DNA of 57,684 bases from Clostridiales bacterium (GCA_017513085.1 JAFWDK010000026.1:1-57684); one strand, 5' to 3'. Positions 36,319 through 47,961 are shown, counted from the first letter of the stretch. Program-made: numbers and translations. Notes: generated from the sequence alone by a model not told the origin.

Positions 36319-37473
36319 ATGAAGCGGGATATAATCGGCGATATTTTCTTAGGCGGCGTTTTGCTTTCCCTTCTTTTTTTGTTTTCTTTCCCGGTCTACT
36401 TTTCCTATGCCGGCGTGCATGCGCGCCCTGTTGAATTGACCGAACGCCTGATGAGCGTCTGCTTCATTATGGCCTGGATCCTGACGATCATCTGGGCCTG
36501 CTGGAAAAAGAAAGTATGGGTGATCGCTGGTGCTGCGGTATTTGGGATCCTGGCTTTCGTTCCCAAGTGGTGTCTGCCGATGGTGGATGAACATATCGCC
36601 AAAGAAGGTTCGGATTTCTTATGGTCCACTATGTCATCGATCCTCAACCGTATCTATGAGCTGGTACATGCTCCTTTTGCAGGATCCGTATGGCTTCTGG
36701 GCGAGAAAACGGCAATGAATATGCCTGAGAAACTTTTGCCGGTGTGTGTGATCGCATATGTGGCCACCAATATATTCCGATACTACAAGAATGCTTTTGT
36801 TACGGAAAGAAAGCAGATGAAAGATTTTGCGCATTTCCGTAAAAGCACTGAGGCGAGGAAAGCTGCGCAGTCTGCTTCGGCCGGAAGTGTTCGTGAAGCG
36901 CCCATGCCTTTGGGAACTGTTGTGATGAATGAGAACGCGCAAGTCGAGAAAGCGGTCTATACAGGTCGAGAGAATACGCTTGTGGACGGTGCGACGATGG
37001 AAGCTACGGCCATAGCCGGCAGCGAGGATGCGACCAAGCGTCTGGCAGATGCCGGAAATGAGGAGGCGACGCGCCGTATCCCTGAAAATACGGACGAAGA
37101 CGCGACCCGTCGCATTCCGGATAATGCCGAGGGAGAGCCGACCCGCCGGATCGAAACCGAAACTCCTGCTGAAGAAACAAAGGTCATTGAACTTGCGGCC
37201 CACGCGCCGTCTTCACGAAAACCGGAAGAAGCGGCAGAGGAAACTCCGGCCGCCGAAGAGAATGCTGATACGGAAAAGACACAGGTGATCCAACTGGCGG
37301 CGCACGCTCCGACATCCCATGTGGATGGAGTAGAGGAGAACGCCGAGGCGGATAGTGGCTACGATAAAGAAGAAACCGGTGAAGAACCGAAGACGGGCGG
37401 AGAACTGGATTTTCCGGATGTAAGAGGGGAAGCCGAGGTCATTGATGTATTCGGAGATAATGATCTGGACTGA
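36319..37473 (+). CDS. Four-helix membrane protein with TRRI repeats
   Basis: Not recognised. The 384 residues contain four hydrophobic segments (about 8-31, 42-60, 62-82 and 130-155) followed by a 230-residue acidic, Ala/Glu-rich tail. The tail holds a row of short motifs: ATKRLA, ATRRIP, ATRRIP, PTRRIE, ETKVIELAAHAP and KTQVIQLAAHAP (about residues 236-335). Each is an acidic residue shortly before T-(K/R/Q)-(R/V)-(I/L), the look of Thr phosphorylation or FHA-binding peptides. No kinase or FHA gene is in the window. AAAGGAGG lies ten bases before the ATG. Confidence 0.7.
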   Translation: MKRDIIGDIFLGGVLLSLLFLFSFPVYFSYAGVHARPVELTERLMSVCFIMAWILTIIWACWKKKVWVIAGAAVFGILAFVPKWCLPMVDEHIAKEGSDFLWSTMSSILNRIYELVHAPFAGSVWLLGEKTAMNMPEKLLPVCVIAYVATNIFRYYKNAFVTERKQMKDFAHFRKSTEARKAAQSASAGSVREAPMPLGTVVMNENAQVEKAVYTGRENTLVDGATMEATAIAGSEDATKRLADAGNEEATRRIPENTDEDATRRIPDNAEGEPTRRIETETPAEETKVIELAAHAPSSRKPEEAAEETPAAEENADTEKTQVIQLAAHAPTSHVDGVEENAEADSGYDKEETGEEPKTGGELDFPDVRGEAEVIDVFGDNDLD

Positions 37474-37541
37474 TCCGGATGAACAGGAAGAATAATAAGT
37501 TAGAGTGAGATAGAACAAACCGAAAGAAAAGGGGAGCATGT

Positions 37542-38336
37542 ATGTCAACCAATAAAGCATTTTGGCGAACATGGCTGGAAGGAAAAAACACTAAAAAAGT
37601 AAACAGTAACGGAGAGGTGATCGATCCTTTGGAAGAAGGCCTGTCCGAACTGGCTAAGGCTGATGGCGATCAGTCTTCCAGAAAAGTGAAGACACAGGAA
37701 AGCTTCGGTGAAGAGATCGGTAATGCGACGAGCCATGGCGTAATGGCTGTGTTTATGCTCGGTATTTTGCCGTATGCCGCGATCCATTCTTATCTGAACA
37801 CCACCAATGGCCGTCCGGTATTGAACGCTGTGGCTATTTCCATCTTCTGCATCGGCGTATTTCTGATGTTCCTGATGTCTACCATTGACCATACCATGAA
37901 GCACGGCACCAAGCAAAAAGAAGTTTTTAACCGTATTGACCACATCATGATCTTCTATGCGATCGCCGGTACCTATACACCGGTCTGCCTGACACTGATC
38001 GGTGGAAAATGGGGGCTGGGTCTTTGCATTGCCCAGTGGGTGCTGGTTATCCTTGGCACGATATTGAAAGTGATCGCTTTTTCCAAATCCCTGCTTTCTT
38101 ATATATTTTCCGCACTGCTCTATCTTTTGATGGGCTGGATGGTCGTACTTTGTTTCCCGATCCTCTATGCACAGGCCTCTCATGTCGCTTTCTGGCTGAT
38201 CCTGGCAGGCGGTGTTTGCTACACCACGAGCGTAGTGCTTTTCTTTATGCGTTTTAAGTTTGCGCACATGATCTTCCACCTGTTGGTCGACTTCGGTGCG
38301 ATCTGCCACGTGATCGCTCTCTGCTTTTTCTCCTGA
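37542..38336 (+). CDS. Hemolysin III / TrhA family membrane protein
   Basis: Seven-helix membrane protein of the PAQR/Hly-III superfamily (264 residues). The hallmark motifs are SHG near the first helix (EIGNATSHGVMAVF, about 65), RIDHIMIFYAIAGTYTP (about 127-143) and FHLLVDFGAICHVIAL at the end (about 246-261). Their Ser, His and Asp residues form the metal-binding site of the superfamily. An unusually long, charged N-terminal extension of about 55 residues precedes the domain. Bacterial members are linked to membrane energetics and lipid homeostasis rather than true haemolysis. GGGGAG lies seven bases before the ATG. Confidence 0.92.
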   Translation: MSTNKAFWRTWLEGKNTKKVNSNGEVIDPLEEGLSELAKADGDQSSRKVKTQESFGEEIGNATSHGVMAVFMLGILPYAAIHSYLNTTNGRPVLNAVAISIFCIGVFLMFLMSTIDHTMKHGTKQKEVFNRIDHIMIFYAIAGTYTPVCLTLIGGKWGLGLCIAQWVLVILGTILKVIAFSKSLLSYIFSALLYLLMGWMVVLCFPILYAQASHVAFWLILAGGVCYTTSVVLFFMRFKFAHMIFHLLVDFGAICHVIALCFFS

Positions 38337-38472
38337 AAGTGACAAAATAGCCACTTATTGACAGGAGAAATCATATATTCTGATAGTAGGAACGGTCAAT
38401 CGTATCGTTAAGGTTGGAAAACATACATGATCGTTGCTGCTAACTGATAAGAGAGAATAAGGAAAAAGAAAC

Positions 38473-38519
38473 GTTTCATCCCGATTCGCGCTGTCTTCGT
38501 GGTCGGGATGAAACTTTTC
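38473..38519 (+). terminator. Rho-independent terminator
   Basis: Perfect twelve-base arms GTTTCATCCCGA / TCGGGATGAAAC (38473-38484, 38503-38514) followed by TTTTCTT. It ends transcription from the manA/TrhA side. Confidence 0.92.
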
Positions 38520-38548
38520 TTGCAATATCAAGGTTTGCGAATTATAAT
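38520..38548 (+). promoter_or_regulatory. Sigma-A promoter of the PrsA/SurA-like gene
   Basis: -35 TTGCAA (38520-38525), 17 bases, perfect -10 TATAAT (38543-38548), directly after the terminator and 45 bases before the start codon. Confidence 0.82.
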
Positions 38549-38593
38549 GAGGCGTGCTGATATTATTAAGAAAAGAAAAGGAAGGGCCTGAAC

Positions 38594-40168
38594 ATGTCTA
38601 AGCAGACGGAAAAGCCGGTCAAGAAAAAAACGAAAAAACATATGAAGACATCGACAAAGAATAGAGCGATCGTAATTACAGTAGTCGTTATTCTTATTTT
38701 GTCGGTATTCGCAGCATTTGCGCACATGTCCGGACTTCCGGCGAAGGTGCTTACGGGCGCCAAGATCGTACAGACTATCGATGGTAAGGAGAAAACTCTG
38801 GATCGTGTAACGATCGTTGAGATGAGATATTTTTATACCAAGGCACTGAGCCAGATCGCTTCTGTCATCGGTGGCGCGGATGGCCTCAAAGAGGTATATA
38901 ACACCGAAACAGGTGCAACTTATGAAGACCTGGTTTGGGAGAATGCAGCAAATCTGGCCCAGACACAATATATGCTTTACGAGCAGGCTGAGAAAGACGG
39001 CTTTAAGGCACAGGGCGCTGACCAGTATGCGGATGCACAGGTCGAGAACCTCCGCAGCAATGTAGAATATTACAATCTCCTTCGTAATTCGAGAATGACG
39101 GCAGACCAGTATCTGCAGAGCAATTATGGTACAGGCATGACGGTTCATATCTTCCGTGACATCGTTCGTCGTGAGGCTGTAGTCACCGAGTATCAGACAT
39201 ATTTGCAGCAGACACGTTTTGCTGCGGACGATGCTGCGGTACAGGCCAAGTTTGATGAAGACCCGACCAAGTATCAGCTCTGCCAGTATCAGGCATACTT
39301 CGTTCCGGCTAAGTTTGAGGCGGAAGCTACTGAAGAAGAAAAGAAGAAGGCTCTTGATGAGGCACTGGCTGCAGCGCATGAACTTTGCGACGGTTGTAAG
39401 AATGATGTAGAGTTCCGTACACGTGTTGCACAGGTCTGCGATGACGATTACCGCGAGCGTATGTCCAAGGGTGAAGATCCGACGACAATGAAGAACATTA
39501 CCAAAGAAGCCGCTAAGAATAATATGTCCGAAGAATTTGCAAATATGTGCTTCAATCCGGAGACCAAGGAATATACATCCATGGCATTCATTGACTCGGA
39601 AAAGACAGGTGCTTATGCAACACTTTTCGAGAAGACCTATCTTGATGAAGAAAAGACCAGCACATACCGTTATGTGAAACTGACAGACGATGTACTGTCC
39701 AACATTTCCAATTCCCTTGAGGATAAGGCACCTTCTCATGCGAAGTTCCATGCTCAGGCAGAGCAGCTGATGGCTCAGGTTACTTCCGAGGATTCTTTCA
39801 TCGATATCGTAAAGCAGAACAGCATGGATAGCGAGACGATCCTTTCCGGCGGTTACAAGACAGGCGTGAAGGAGTCCGGTTTCAATAAGATCTCTCCTGC
39901 TGAGGGCGAAGAACCGAGACTTCCGGAAGAGGACCAGAAATTGCTTGACTGGCTCCAGGATCCTTCCAGAAAGAAAGGCGATATGTACATCATCGATTGC
40001 GTCGATTCCGTTCAGCTCTATTACTTCGTAGGCTGTGAGGAAGCTTGGAAGTCCAATCTCCGTAATGACCTTACCGCTGATAACTATAAAACATGGTATG
40101 ACTCAGCGGTTTCCGATACAACGTATTCCACGATCGTAAACCACGGCTTGATCGATTTCTTCTCCTGA
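38594..40168 (+). CDS. Membrane-anchored PrsA/SurA-like protein
   Basis: A 524-residue protein with a very basic cytoplasmic N-terminus (KKKTKKHMK), one membrane helix (about 26-45) and a large extracytoplasmic region. Helical segments such as WENAANLAQTQYMLYEQAEKD (split by turns) and repeated Tyr-rich helices resemble the SurA/PrsA chaperone N-domain. I see no clear parvulin active site, so isomerase activity is doubtful. The C-terminal part (about 390-520) contains DSFIDIVKQNSMDSETILSGG and EDQKLLDWLQDPSRKKGDMY, which resemble the spacing of parvulin domains. A role in folding of exported proteins is inferred. AAGGAAGG lies eight bases before the ATG. Confidence 0.65.
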   Translation: MSKQTEKPVKKKTKKHMKTSTKNRAIVITVVVILILSVFAAFAHMSGLPAKVLTGAKIVQTIDGKEKTLDRVTIVEMRYFYTKALSQIASVIGGADGLKEVYNTETGATYEDLVWENAANLAQTQYMLYEQAEKDGFKAQGADQYADAQVENLRSNVEYYNLLRNSRMTADQYLQSNYGTGMTVHIFRDIVRREAVVTEYQTYLQQTRFAADDAAVQAKFDEDPTKYQLCQYQAYFVPAKFEAEATEEEKKKALDEALAAAHELCDGCKNDVEFRTRVAQVCDDDYRERMSKGEDPTTMKNITKEAAKNNMSEEFANMCFNPETKEYTSMAFIDSEKTGAYATLFEKTYLDEEKTSTYRYVKLTDDVLSNISNSLEDKAPSHAKFHAQAEQLMAQVTSEDSFIDIVKQNSMDSETILSGGYKTGVKESGFNKISPAEGEEPRLPEEDQKLLDWLQDPSRKKGDMYIIDCVDSVQLYYFVGCEEAWKSNLRNDLTADNYKTWYDSAVSDTTYSTIVNHGLIDFFS

Positions 40169-40239
40169 TTCAGGAGAAGAGCCCGCCGGCCGGTTGACCG
40201 GATGGAAAAAGAAAAAATTCGGAAAAATAAAATATTTCG

Positions 40240-40268
40240 TTGACACTTGAAATAACTCGTGCTATCAT
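40240..40268 (+). promoter_or_regulatory. Sigma-A promoter of rpoBC
   Basis: Perfect -35 TTGACA (40240-40245), 17 bases, -10 TATCAT (40263-40268). The mRNA leader before rpoB is about 145 bases. Confidence 0.85.
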
Positions 40269-40283
40269 TTTATATTGCGTTAC

Positions 40284-40312
40284 AATGGGTAGGGCAACTT
40301 TACCCATTTTTA
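40284..40312 (+). promoter_or_regulatory. Possible attenuator hairpin in the rpoBC leader
   Basis: Perfect eight-base arms AATGGGTA / TACCCATT with a nine-base loop, directly followed by TTTTA, so it looks like an intrinsic terminator only about 10 bases after the expected transcription start. A second hairpin, GTAAAC-CGAAA-GTTTAC, lies just before the rpoB ribosome site. Confidence 0.5.
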
Positions 40313-40420
40313 CGCCAGAAGAATTCCCCCAAGGATGACTTCTGTGAAGGTATAGGAAGGTGCGCGAGTTTTTCGCGTACACGTAAACCGAAAGTTTACG
40401 ATGTCGTGAGGTGATGTGTA

Positions 40421-43400
40421 ATGGTGCGTCCCATCAAACAGGGAAGAGCAGAGAGAATGTCCTATTCTCATATCAACGAGGTCATTGAATTACCGGATCT
40501 TATTGAAGTTCAGAAGAACTCCTATAAGTGGTTTCTCGACGAAGGCCTAATGGAAGTATTGGAGGAAGTATCTCCGATCCGTGACTTTTCAGGCGATATG
40601 GAATTGTCCTTCGTAGGCAAGGAATTTGATATCGAAAAGCCGCAGAATACCATTGAGCAGTGCAAGGAAAAAGATTGCAATTACGCCGCTCCGCTTAAAG
40701 TCATGGTCCGTCTTTTCAACAAACGTACGGGAAAAGTAGAAGATCAGGCCGTATTTATCGGTGATTTCCCGATCATGACCGAACATGGTACCTTTATTAT
40801 TAATGGTGCTGAGCGTGTTATCATCAGCCAGTTGGTGCGTTCCCCGGGTGCGTACTTTGACTCGATCCACGACAAATCCGATCAATTTGTTTATACATCC
40901 CAGATCATTCCGAACCGTGGCGCATGGCTCGAGTATGAGACGGATCTGAACGGTGTTATCTACGTCCGCGTTGACCGTGCACGTAAGTTCCCGTTGACTG
41001 TATTCCTGCGTTCCCTTGGCATCGGCAGTGATGAGGAACTGATGAGCCTCTTCGGTGACGAAGCATGGATCAAGGAGACGATCGCTAAGGATACTTCCCA
41101 CACACGTGAGGAAGGTCTTGCCGAACTGTACCACAAGCTTCGTCCGGGTGAGCCGACATCCCTCGAGGGTGCTGAGACACTCCTGAACAACATGTTCTTC
41201 GATCCGAAGCGTTACGATCTGGCACGTGTCGGTATTTATAAGTTAAATAAGAAACTGTCTCTGGCAGCACGTATTGCCGGCCATAAGGCTGTTGACAATA
41301 TCGTTACTGATGATGGTGAAGTCCTCCTCAAGGCAGGCGAGATCATCACCAGAGAGAAAGCTATCGAGATCCAGGATTCCGGCATCAACGAAGTCGTGAT
41401 CTTCCCGATCAAGAAGATCGGTGATAAGGACCAGATCTCCGACAAACCGTTTAAGGTTATCGGTAATGCACGTGTGAACTGCGATAAGTACATCCGTGCA
41501 AGTTTCTCTGCAAAAGAACTGAAGGGCTTCGATATCAACGAGACTCCGATCAATGAGATGGTCCGTACAACGATCCTGCGTAACATCATCACAGATGTAC
41601 GTGCTTCTGCGAAGAAGACAGGTGTTGCAGAAGCTCTGATGGATGCACTCCGCGCTCAGGCTACCGAACTTATGCCGAAGCACCTGATCATCGAAGATAT
41701 CATTTCTTCTGTAAGCTATATCCTCGGTCTGGAATATGGTGTCGGTAACATCGATAACATCGACCACTTGGGTAACCGTCGTATCCGTTCTGTCGGTGAA
41801 CTCCTGCAGAACCAGATCCGTATCGGCTTCTCCCGTATGGAGAGAAACATCAGAGAGCGCATGAACGCGGTTTCCGATGAAGAGCCGACTCACCCGAACC
41901 AGTTAGTCAATACACGTCCGGTCAGCGCAGCTGTGAAGGAGTTCTTCGGATCTTCCCAGTTGTCCCAGTTCATGGACCAGCCGAATCCGTTGGCAGAGCT
42001 TACGCATAAGCGTCGTCTCTCCGCTCTCGGTCCTGGCGGTCTTTCCCGTGATCGTGCAAACTTCGAAGTACGTGACGTTCACTCCTCTCACTACGGCCGT
42101 ATGTGCCCGATCGAGACACCTGAAGGTCCGAACATCGGTTTGATCAATTCCCTGGCTACTTATGCGAAGGTAAATCACTACGGTTTCATCGAGACTCCGT
42201 ATCGTCGTGTGGACAAGGAACACGGCATGGTTACCGACGAAGTTGTTTATATGACAGCTGACCGTGAGGATAACTACAATATCGCTCAGGCTAACGAGCC
42301 GATCGATGAGAAGGGTTACTTCACCAACAAGAAAGTTGTTTGCCGTCACCTCGATCAGTTTATCGAGGTTTCCCCGGATCAGGTCGACTACATGGACGTA
42401 TCTCCGAAGCAGCTTGTTTCGGTAGCGACATCCCTCATTCCGTTCCTCGGAAACGACGATGCTAACCGTGCTCTCATGGGTTCCAACATGCAGCGTCAGG
42501 CTGTACCGCTCATCAAGCCGGAAGCTCCGATCATCGGTACCGGTATGGAATATCGTGCTGCTAAAGACTCCGGTGTCTGCAAGGTTGCTAAAGAAGACGG
42601 TCAGATCACATTTGTATCTGCCGACCGTATCGTGAATACATCCGCTGACGGTAAAGAGCATGAATACCGCCTGACGAAGTATCAGCGTTCCAACCAGAGT
42701 ACATGTATCAACCAGCGCCCGATCGTAAGAATGGGCGAGGAAGTCAAGAAGGGTGATATCATCGCAGATGGTCCTTCCACAGAAAATGGTGAACTTGCTC
42801 TTGGTAAGAACGTGCTCATCGGCTTCATGACCTGGGAAGGTTACAACTACGAGGACGCCGTTCTGATCAACGAGCGTATGGTGCGTGATGATGTTTACAC
42901 ATCCATCCACATCGAAGAATATGAGTGTGAAGCCCGTGACACCAAGCTTGGCGCGGAAGAGATCACACGTGAGATCCCGAACGTCAGTGATGACGCGCTC
43001 AAAGAACTCGACGAGAACGGTGTTATCCGTATCGGTGCTGAAGTTCGTGCGGGCGACATTCTGGTCGGTAAGGTCACACCTAAGGGTGAGACAGAGCTGA
43101 CTCCTGAAGAGCGTCTCTATCGTGCGATCTTCGGTGAGAAGATCCGTGAGGTACGTGATACTTCCGTACGTGTACCGCATGGTGAGTCCGGTATCGTAGT
43201 AGATGTTAAGACATTCACCAAGGAGGACGAGAACGTTCTCAAGGGCAGCGTGAATAAACTCGTACGTGTTTATATCGCTCAGAAGAGAAAGCTTTCCGTT
43301 GGTGATAAGATGGCTGGTCGTCATGGTAACAAGGGTGTTGTTTCCAGAATCCTGCCAGAAGAAGATATGCCGTTCCTGCCGGATGGTACACCGCTGGATA

Positions 43401-44191
43401 TCGTATTGAATCCTCTCGGCGTTCCTTCCCGTATGAATATCGGTCAGCTCCTCGAAGTGCACCTCGGCCGTGCGGCTCGTGCACTGAAGTGGAAGGTGGC
43501 CACTCCGGTATTCGATGGCGCTAACGAGAGCGATATCGTCGAAGCTTTCAATCTTGCGGGCATCGATGAAGACGGTAAGACGATCCTTTACGATGGACGT
43601 ACAGGTGAGCCTTTCGAGAACCGTATCACGGTTGGCGTTATGTATTACCTCAAGCTCCATCACCTTGTTGATGATAAGATCCATGCCCGTTCCATCGGAC
43701 CATACTCACTTGTCACGCAGCAGCCTCTCGGTGGTAAAGCACAGTTTGGTGGTCAGCGTTTCGGTGAGATGGAAGTTTGGGCCCTCGAGGCATACGGCGC
43801 AGCACATACCCTTCAGGAGATCCTCACAGTTAAGTCGGACGATATCACCGGCCGTACGAAGACTTATGAGGCGATCGTCAAAGGACAGAGTGTTCCGGAA
43901 GCAGGTATTCCGGAGTCGTTTAAAGTTCTTGTCCGTGAACTTCAGTCTTTGGCGCTGGATGTACGTATTTACTCCGGTGACGAAGAGTACAAGCTCAAAG
44001 ATTCTGCAGAAGAAGAGAATCTGCCGGAAGCAGATCAGGATACCATCAAGAGATTTGATGTTGCGGATGAGAGCATCATGGCAGCAGCCGGCTTCTCGGA
44101 AGTTGGCGAGGACGGCGAGCTGATCGACGACAGTGCTTTTGACGAAGAGCCGAGCATGGACGATCTTGCTTCCATGGAAGATGAAATGTAA
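40421..44191 (+). CDS. rpoB: DNA-directed RNA polymerase subunit beta
   Basis: 1256 residues, normal for Clostridia. Starts [20 protein letters not shown] after GAGGTGATG. The rifampicin-binding cluster is at about 507-540: [20 protein letters not shown] then [11 protein letters not shown]. The usual resistance positions (E. coli D516, H526, S531) carry the sensitive residues; position 518 is Pro, where E. coli has Asn. The [15 protein letters not shown] block (about 960-975) and the C-terminal [21 protein letters not shown] clamp segment are intact. rpoC follows after 24 bases. The ribosomal protein genes rplJ and rplL, which usually precede rpoB, are absent here. Confidence 0.99.
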   Translation: MVRPIKQGRAERMSYSHINEVIELPDLIEVQKNSYKWFLDEGLMEVLEEVSPIRDFSGDMELSFVGKEFDIEKPQNTIEQCKEKDCNYAAPLKVMVRLFNKRTGKVEDQAVFIGDFPIMTEHGTFIINGAERVIISQLVRSPGAYFDSIHDKSDQFVYTSQIIPNRGAWLEYETDLNGVIYVRVDRARKFPLTVFLRSLGIGSDEELMSLFGDEAWIKETIAKDTSHTREEGLAELYHKLRPGEPTSLEGAETLLNNMFFDPKRYDLARVGIYKLNKKLSLAARIAGHKAVDNIVTDDGEVLLKAGEIITREKAIEIQDSGINEVVIFPIKKIGDKDQISDKPFKVIGNARVNCDKYIRASFSAKELKGFDINETPINEMVRTTILRNIITDVRASAKKTGVAEALMDALRAQATELMPKHLIIEDIISSVSYILGLEYGVGNIDNIDHLGNRRIRSVGELLQNQIRIGFSRMERNIRERMNAVSDEEPTHPNQLVNTRPVSAAVKEFFGSSQLSQFMDQPNPLAELTHKRRLSALGPGGLSRDRANFEVRDVHSSHYGRMCPIETPEGPNIGLINSLATYAKVNHYGFIETPYRRVDKEHGMVTDEVVYMTADREDNYNIAQANEPIDEKGYFTNKKVVCRHLDQFIEVSPDQVDYMDVSPKQLVSVATSLIPFLGNDDANRALMGSNMQRQAVPLIKPEAPIIGTGMEYRAAKDSGVCKVAKEDGQITFVSADRIVNTSADGKEHEYRLTKYQRSNQSTCINQRPIVRMGEEVKKGDIIADGPSTENGELALGKNVLIGFMTWEGYNYEDAVLINERMVRDDVYTSIHIEEYECEARDTKLGAEEITREIPNVSDDALKELDENGVIRIGAEVRAGDILVGKVTPKGETELTPEERLYRAIFGEKIREVRDTSVRVPHGESGIVVDVKTFTKEDENVLKGSVNKLVRVYIAQKRKLSVGDKMAGRHGNKGVVSRILPEEDMPFLPDGTPLDIVLNPLGVPSRMNIGQLLEVHLGRAARALKWKVATPVFDGANESDIVEAFNLAGIDEDGKTILYDGRTGEPFENRITVGVMYYLKLHHLVDDKIHARSIGPYSLVTQQPLGGKAQFGGQRFGEMEVWALEAYGAAHTLQEILTVKSDDITGRTKTYEAIVKGQSVPEAGIPESFKVLVRELQSLALDVRIYSGDEEYKLKDSAEEENLPEADQDTIKRFDVADESIMAAAGFSEVGEDGELIDDSAFDEEPSMDDLASMEDEM

Positions 44192-44215
44192 ATCGGGAAG
44201 GAGAAATCATAAACT

Positions 44216-47200
44216 ATGTTTGAAATGAATCATTTCGAATCAATTGGTATTCGCCTGGCTTCTCCGGAGACGATCAAGAGCTGGTCTCACGGTGAAGTAA
44301 AGAAGCCGGAGACGATCAACTATCGTACTCTTAAGCCGGAGCGTGACGGTCTGTTCTGTGAGCGTATCTTCGGACCTCAGAAAGACTGGGAGTGCCATTG
44401 CGGTAAATATAAGAAGATTCGTTATAAGGGTATCATCTGCGACCGTTGCGGTGTTGAAGTTACCCGCTCCAAGGTTCGTCGTGAGCGTCTGGGTCACATC
44501 GAGCTGGCTGCTCCGGTATCCCACATCTGGTATTTCCGTGGTACACCGAGCCGTATGAGCCTTCTTCTTGATGTTTCTCCGAAACAACTGGAGAGAGTAC
44601 TCTATTTCGGCGCATATATCGTAGTTGATCCGGGCACGACAGATCTTGCCAAGTGCGCGATCATTGACGAACAGGAATATCGTGACAATGTCGAGAAGTA
44701 CGGCAAGTCCGCTTTCAAGGCTATGATGGGTGCTGAGGCAGTAAAGATCCTGCTTCAGGAACTCGACATCGATGCTCTGACAGAGACACTTCACGAGGAT
44801 TACCAGTCCGCTACAGGCCAGAAGAAAGCTCGTCTCATCAAGAGACTCGAGGTTCTGGAGTCCTTCAAGAAGTCCGGTAACAAGCCGGAGTGGATGATCC
44901 TGGATGTACTCCCGGTCCTTCCGCCGGAACTGCGTCCTATGGTACAGCTTGATGGTGGACGTTTTGCCACATCCGACCTCAATGACCTGTATCGTCGTGT
45001 TATCAACAGAAACAACCGTCTCAGCAAGCTCCTGCAGCTGGGTGCTCCTGAGATCATCGTAAGAAACGAGAAGAGAATGCTTCAGGAAGCTGTAGACGCC
45101 CTGATCGACAATGGCCGTCGTGGCCGTCCGGTTACCGGCGCAAGCAGCCGTGCTCTCAAGTCCTTGTCCGATATGCTCAAGGGTAAGCAGGGCCGTTTCC
45201 GTCAGAACCTTCTCGGTAAGCGTGTTGACTATTCCGGCCGTTCCGTTATCGTTGTTGGTCCGGAACTGAAGATGCACCAGTGTGGTCTCCCGAAGGAGAT
45301 GGCGCTTGAGCTGTTCAAGCCTTTCGTAATGAAGAGACTGGTTCAGGAAGGTCATGCTACACATGTTAAGACAGCTAAGCGTATGGTAGAGCGTGCTGTA
45401 GATGTGGTTTGGGATATCCTCGAAGAGGTTATCAAGGATCACCCGGTAATGCTTAACCGTGCTCCTACGCTCCACAGACTTGGTATCCAGGCATTCGAGC
45501 CGGTATTGGTCGAAGGCCGTGCGATCAAGCTTCATCCGTTGGTATGTACTGCATTTAACGCTGACTTCGACGGTGACCAGATGGCTGTACACGTACCGCT
45601 TTCTGCAGAAGCACAGGCGGAAGCAAGATTCCTTATGCTTTCCACCAACAACCTTTTGAAGCCTCAGGATGGTAACCCGGTTACCGTTCCGACGCAGGAT
45701 ATGATCCTTGGCTGCTACTACCTGACGATCACCAAGCCGGGTGAGAAGGGTGAAGGCATGATCTTCTCCTCCATCGACGAAGCGATCATGGCATATGGTG
45801 ACCATCACCTCGAGCTGCATGCTCCGATCTCTATCCGCGTAACACGTGAATTCAAAGGTCAGATGATCACAAAGATGGTTAAGTCCACACTCGGACGTTT
45901 CATCTTCAACGAGATCATCCCGCAGGATCTCGGTTATGTGGATCGTACCAAGGAAGGCAACGAGCTTGTTCTCGAGTGTGACTTCAAGGTAGGTAAGAAG
46001 CAGCTTGCTGACGTGATCGGCCGTTCGATCCGTGTTCACGGTATCGGCGAGACCGCTAAGCTCCTCGATAACATCAAGGCTATGGGTTATAAGTATTCTA
46101 CCCGTGGTGGTATCTCCATCGGTATCGAAGACATGATCGTGCCGGATGTTAAGGAGAAGATGGTTCACGAGGCAGAAGAAAAAGTTGAATACGTAAATAA
46201 GATGTACCAGAGAGGTCTTCTCGATGAGGACGGCCGTTACAGCTCTGTTATCAAGATCTGGTCTTCGACAACGGATGCGATCACAAAGGCATTGATCAAC
46301 AGCCTTGGTGAATATAACCCGATCAAGATGATGTCCGACTCCGGTGCCCGTGGTTCCTCCCAGCAGATCAAGCAGCTGGCCGGTATGCGTGGTAACATGG
46401 CGGATACATCCGGTAAGACCATCGAGATCCCGATCAAGTCTAACCTCCGTGAAGGCATGAACGTACTCGAGTTCTTCATCTCCTCTCACGGTGCCCGTAA
46501 GGCCCTTTCCGATACAGCTCTTAAGACGGCTGACTCCGGTTACCTGACACGTCGTCTCGTAGATGTTGCCCAGGATGTTATCGTTACAGAAGAAGACTGT
46601 GGCACTGACGACTTCACATGGATCAAGGAGATCGCTACTGTTGCCGGTCAGGAAAAGGATATCGTTAAGTCTCTGAGCGATCGTCTCACAGGACGTTATG
46701 CTGCAGAAGATATCTACGACCTCAACGACAGCAAGAAGCTTCTGGTTGCCAGAAATGAACTGATCACAGCAGATATCGCAAAGGCGATCGAGGCTTGCGG
46801 TCATAAGAAAGTGAAGATCCGTTCCGTATTTGACTGCCGCTCCCGTCACGGTGTATGCAGCAAGTGCTACGGTATCAACCTTGCAACAGGCCTTCCGACC
46901 ATCGGTGGTGAGGCAGTCGGTATCATGGCTGCACAGTCTATCGGTGAGCCGGGTACACAGTTGACCATGCGTACCTTCCATACAGGTGGTATCGCTTCCG
47001 GTGAAGATATTACACAGGGTCTCCCTCGTGTTGAGGAGCTTTTCGAGGCAAGAAAGCCGAAGGGACAAGCTTTCATCTCCGAAATCGATGGTGTGGTACA
47101 CATTGTTGAAGGACAGAAGCATAAGAAAGAGATCGTGGTTACACCTTCTACTCCGGAAGGAAAGCCGATCGAACAGCAGGCAAATCCGGACAGCGAGATC

Positions 47201-47848
47201 GTCATCGAGGAGAAGCGTTACGCAATTCCTTACTCGGCAACACTTAAGGTTTCCGACGGTGAGTTCGTCGAGGCGGCTGATCTGCTGACAGATGGTACGG
47301 TAAGCCCGCAGGAGATCATGAAGATCAAGGGCGTTCGTGGCGTACAGAAGTACATCCTGAGCGAAGTAAGTAAGGTTTATAAGCAGGGTGGTGTTTCCAT
47401 CAACGATAAGCACATTGAGGTTATTACACGTCAGATGATGCGTAAGGTCCGCGTGGATGATCCGGGTGAGACAGATCTCATGACCGGTAGCACAGTGGAT
47501 ATGTTCGACTTCGAGGCTGCAAATGCGAAGGCTGAAGCAGAGGGCAAAGAAGTTGCGAAGGGCAAGCGTGTTCTTCTTGGTATCACCAAGGCTTCTCTGG
47601 CAACCGATTCCTTCCTTTCTGCCGCATCCTTCCAGGAGACCACTCGTGTTCTTACAGATGCAGCTGTTAAGGGTAAAGTCGATCCGCTCTATGGCCTTAA
47701 GGAGAACGTTATCATCGGTAAGCTGATCCCGGCCGGTACAGGTATGACGCATTACAGAAACCTGACTGCTGTTCCGGTACTTCCTGAGAACAATGAGCTT
47801 CTCGGAAAAGAGCCCGTTGTGATCACAAGTTCGGTCAGCGAGCAATAA
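44216..47848 (+). CDS. rpoC: DNA-directed RNA polymerase subunit beta'
   Basis: Catalytic subunit, 1210 residues. The N-terminal zinc ribbon has [19 protein letters not shown] (about 60-78). The active-site Mg loop is [14 protein letters not shown] (about 445-458), and the second zinc site is [13 protein letters not shown] (about 875-890). The trigger-loop region [10 protein letters not shown] (about 920) is intact. Start with AAGGAG ten bases upstream. It ends 43 bases before a strong terminator; rpsL-rpsG-fusA do not follow. The reverse strand happens to be open for almost the whole gene, which is a codon-usage artefact. Confidence 0.99.
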   Translation: MFEMNHFESIGIRLASPETIKSWSHGEVKKPETINYRTLKPERDGLFCERIFGPQKDWECHCGKYKKIRYKGIICDRCGVEVTRSKVRRERLGHIELAAPVSHIWYFRGTPSRMSLLLDVSPKQLERVLYFGAYIVVDPGTTDLAKCAIIDEQEYRDNVEKYGKSAFKAMMGAEAVKILLQELDIDALTETLHEDYQSATGQKKARLIKRLEVLESFKKSGNKPEWMILDVLPVLPPELRPMVQLDGGRFATSDLNDLYRRVINRNNRLSKLLQLGAPEIIVRNEKRMLQEAVDALIDNGRRGRPVTGASSRALKSLSDMLKGKQGRFRQNLLGKRVDYSGRSVIVVGPELKMHQCGLPKEMALELFKPFVMKRLVQEGHATHVKTAKRMVERAVDVVWDILEEVIKDHPVMLNRAPTLHRLGIQAFEPVLVEGRAIKLHPLVCTAFNADFDGDQMAVHVPLSAEAQAEARFLMLSTNNLLKPQDGNPVTVPTQDMILGCYYLTITKPGEKGEGMIFSSIDEAIMAYGDHHLELHAPISIRVTREFKGQMITKMVKSTLGRFIFNEIIPQDLGYVDRTKEGNELVLECDFKVGKKQLADVIGRSIRVHGIGETAKLLDNIKAMGYKYSTRGGISIGIEDMIVPDVKEKMVHEAEEKVEYVNKMYQRGLLDEDGRYSSVIKIWSSTTDAITKALINSLGEYNPIKMMSDSGARGSSQQIKQLAGMRGNMADTSGKTIEIPIKSNLREGMNVLEFFISSHGARKALSDTALKTADSGYLTRRLVDVAQDVIVTEEDCGTDDFTWIKEIATVAGQEKDIVKSLSDRLTGRYAAEDIYDLNDSKKLLVARNELITADIAKAIEACGHKKVKIRSVFDCRSRHGVCSKCYGINLATGLPTIGGEAVGIMAAQSIGEPGTQLTMRTFHTGGIASGEDITQGLPRVEELFEARKPKGQAFISEIDGVVHIVEGQKHKKEIVVTPSTPEGKPIEQQANPDSEIVIEEKRYAIPYSATLKVSDGEFVEAADLLTDGTVSPQEIMKIKGVRGVQKYILSEVSKVYKQGGVSINDKHIEVITRQMMRKVRVDDPGETDLMTGSTVDMFDFEAANAKAEAEGKEVAKGKRVLLGITKASLATDSFLSAASFQETTRVLTDAAVKGKVDPLYGLKENVIIGKLIPAGTGMTHYRNLTAVPVLPENNELLGKEPVVITSSVSEQ

Positions 47849-47891
47849 TCTGAAGGCCGGCTTCCCGGCTGATGAATCAAAGCTTAGTCAG

Positions 47892-47918
47892 AAGGACTGC
47901 CGTCAGGCAGTCCTTTTT
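47892..47918 (+). terminator. Rho-independent terminator of rpoBC
   Basis: Perfect ten-base arms AAGGACTGCC / GGCAGTCCTT with a GTCA loop, followed by TTTTT. Confidence 0.95.
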
Positions 47919-47961
47919 GCATGAAGAAACAGGAATGTAAAATAAGAGAAACGTTAGTTTT

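Noticed and set aside
41941..42040. Pro at the position of E. coli RpoB Asn518 as a rifampicin-resistance change.
   Set aside because: That position varies naturally (Thr in Bacillus subtilis as far as I recall), and the classical resistance positions are unchanged.
41903..43684. Open frame of 593 codons opposite rpoB.
   Set aside because: Same cause as for rpoC; rpoB is certain on the plus strand.
44240..47845. Open reading frame of about 1200 codons on the minus strand, opposite rpoC.
   Set aside because: It lies entirely within rpoC, has no ribosome site, and its Cys/His/Leu-rich translation resembles no protein. Biased codon use in rpoC leaves this antisense frame without stops.
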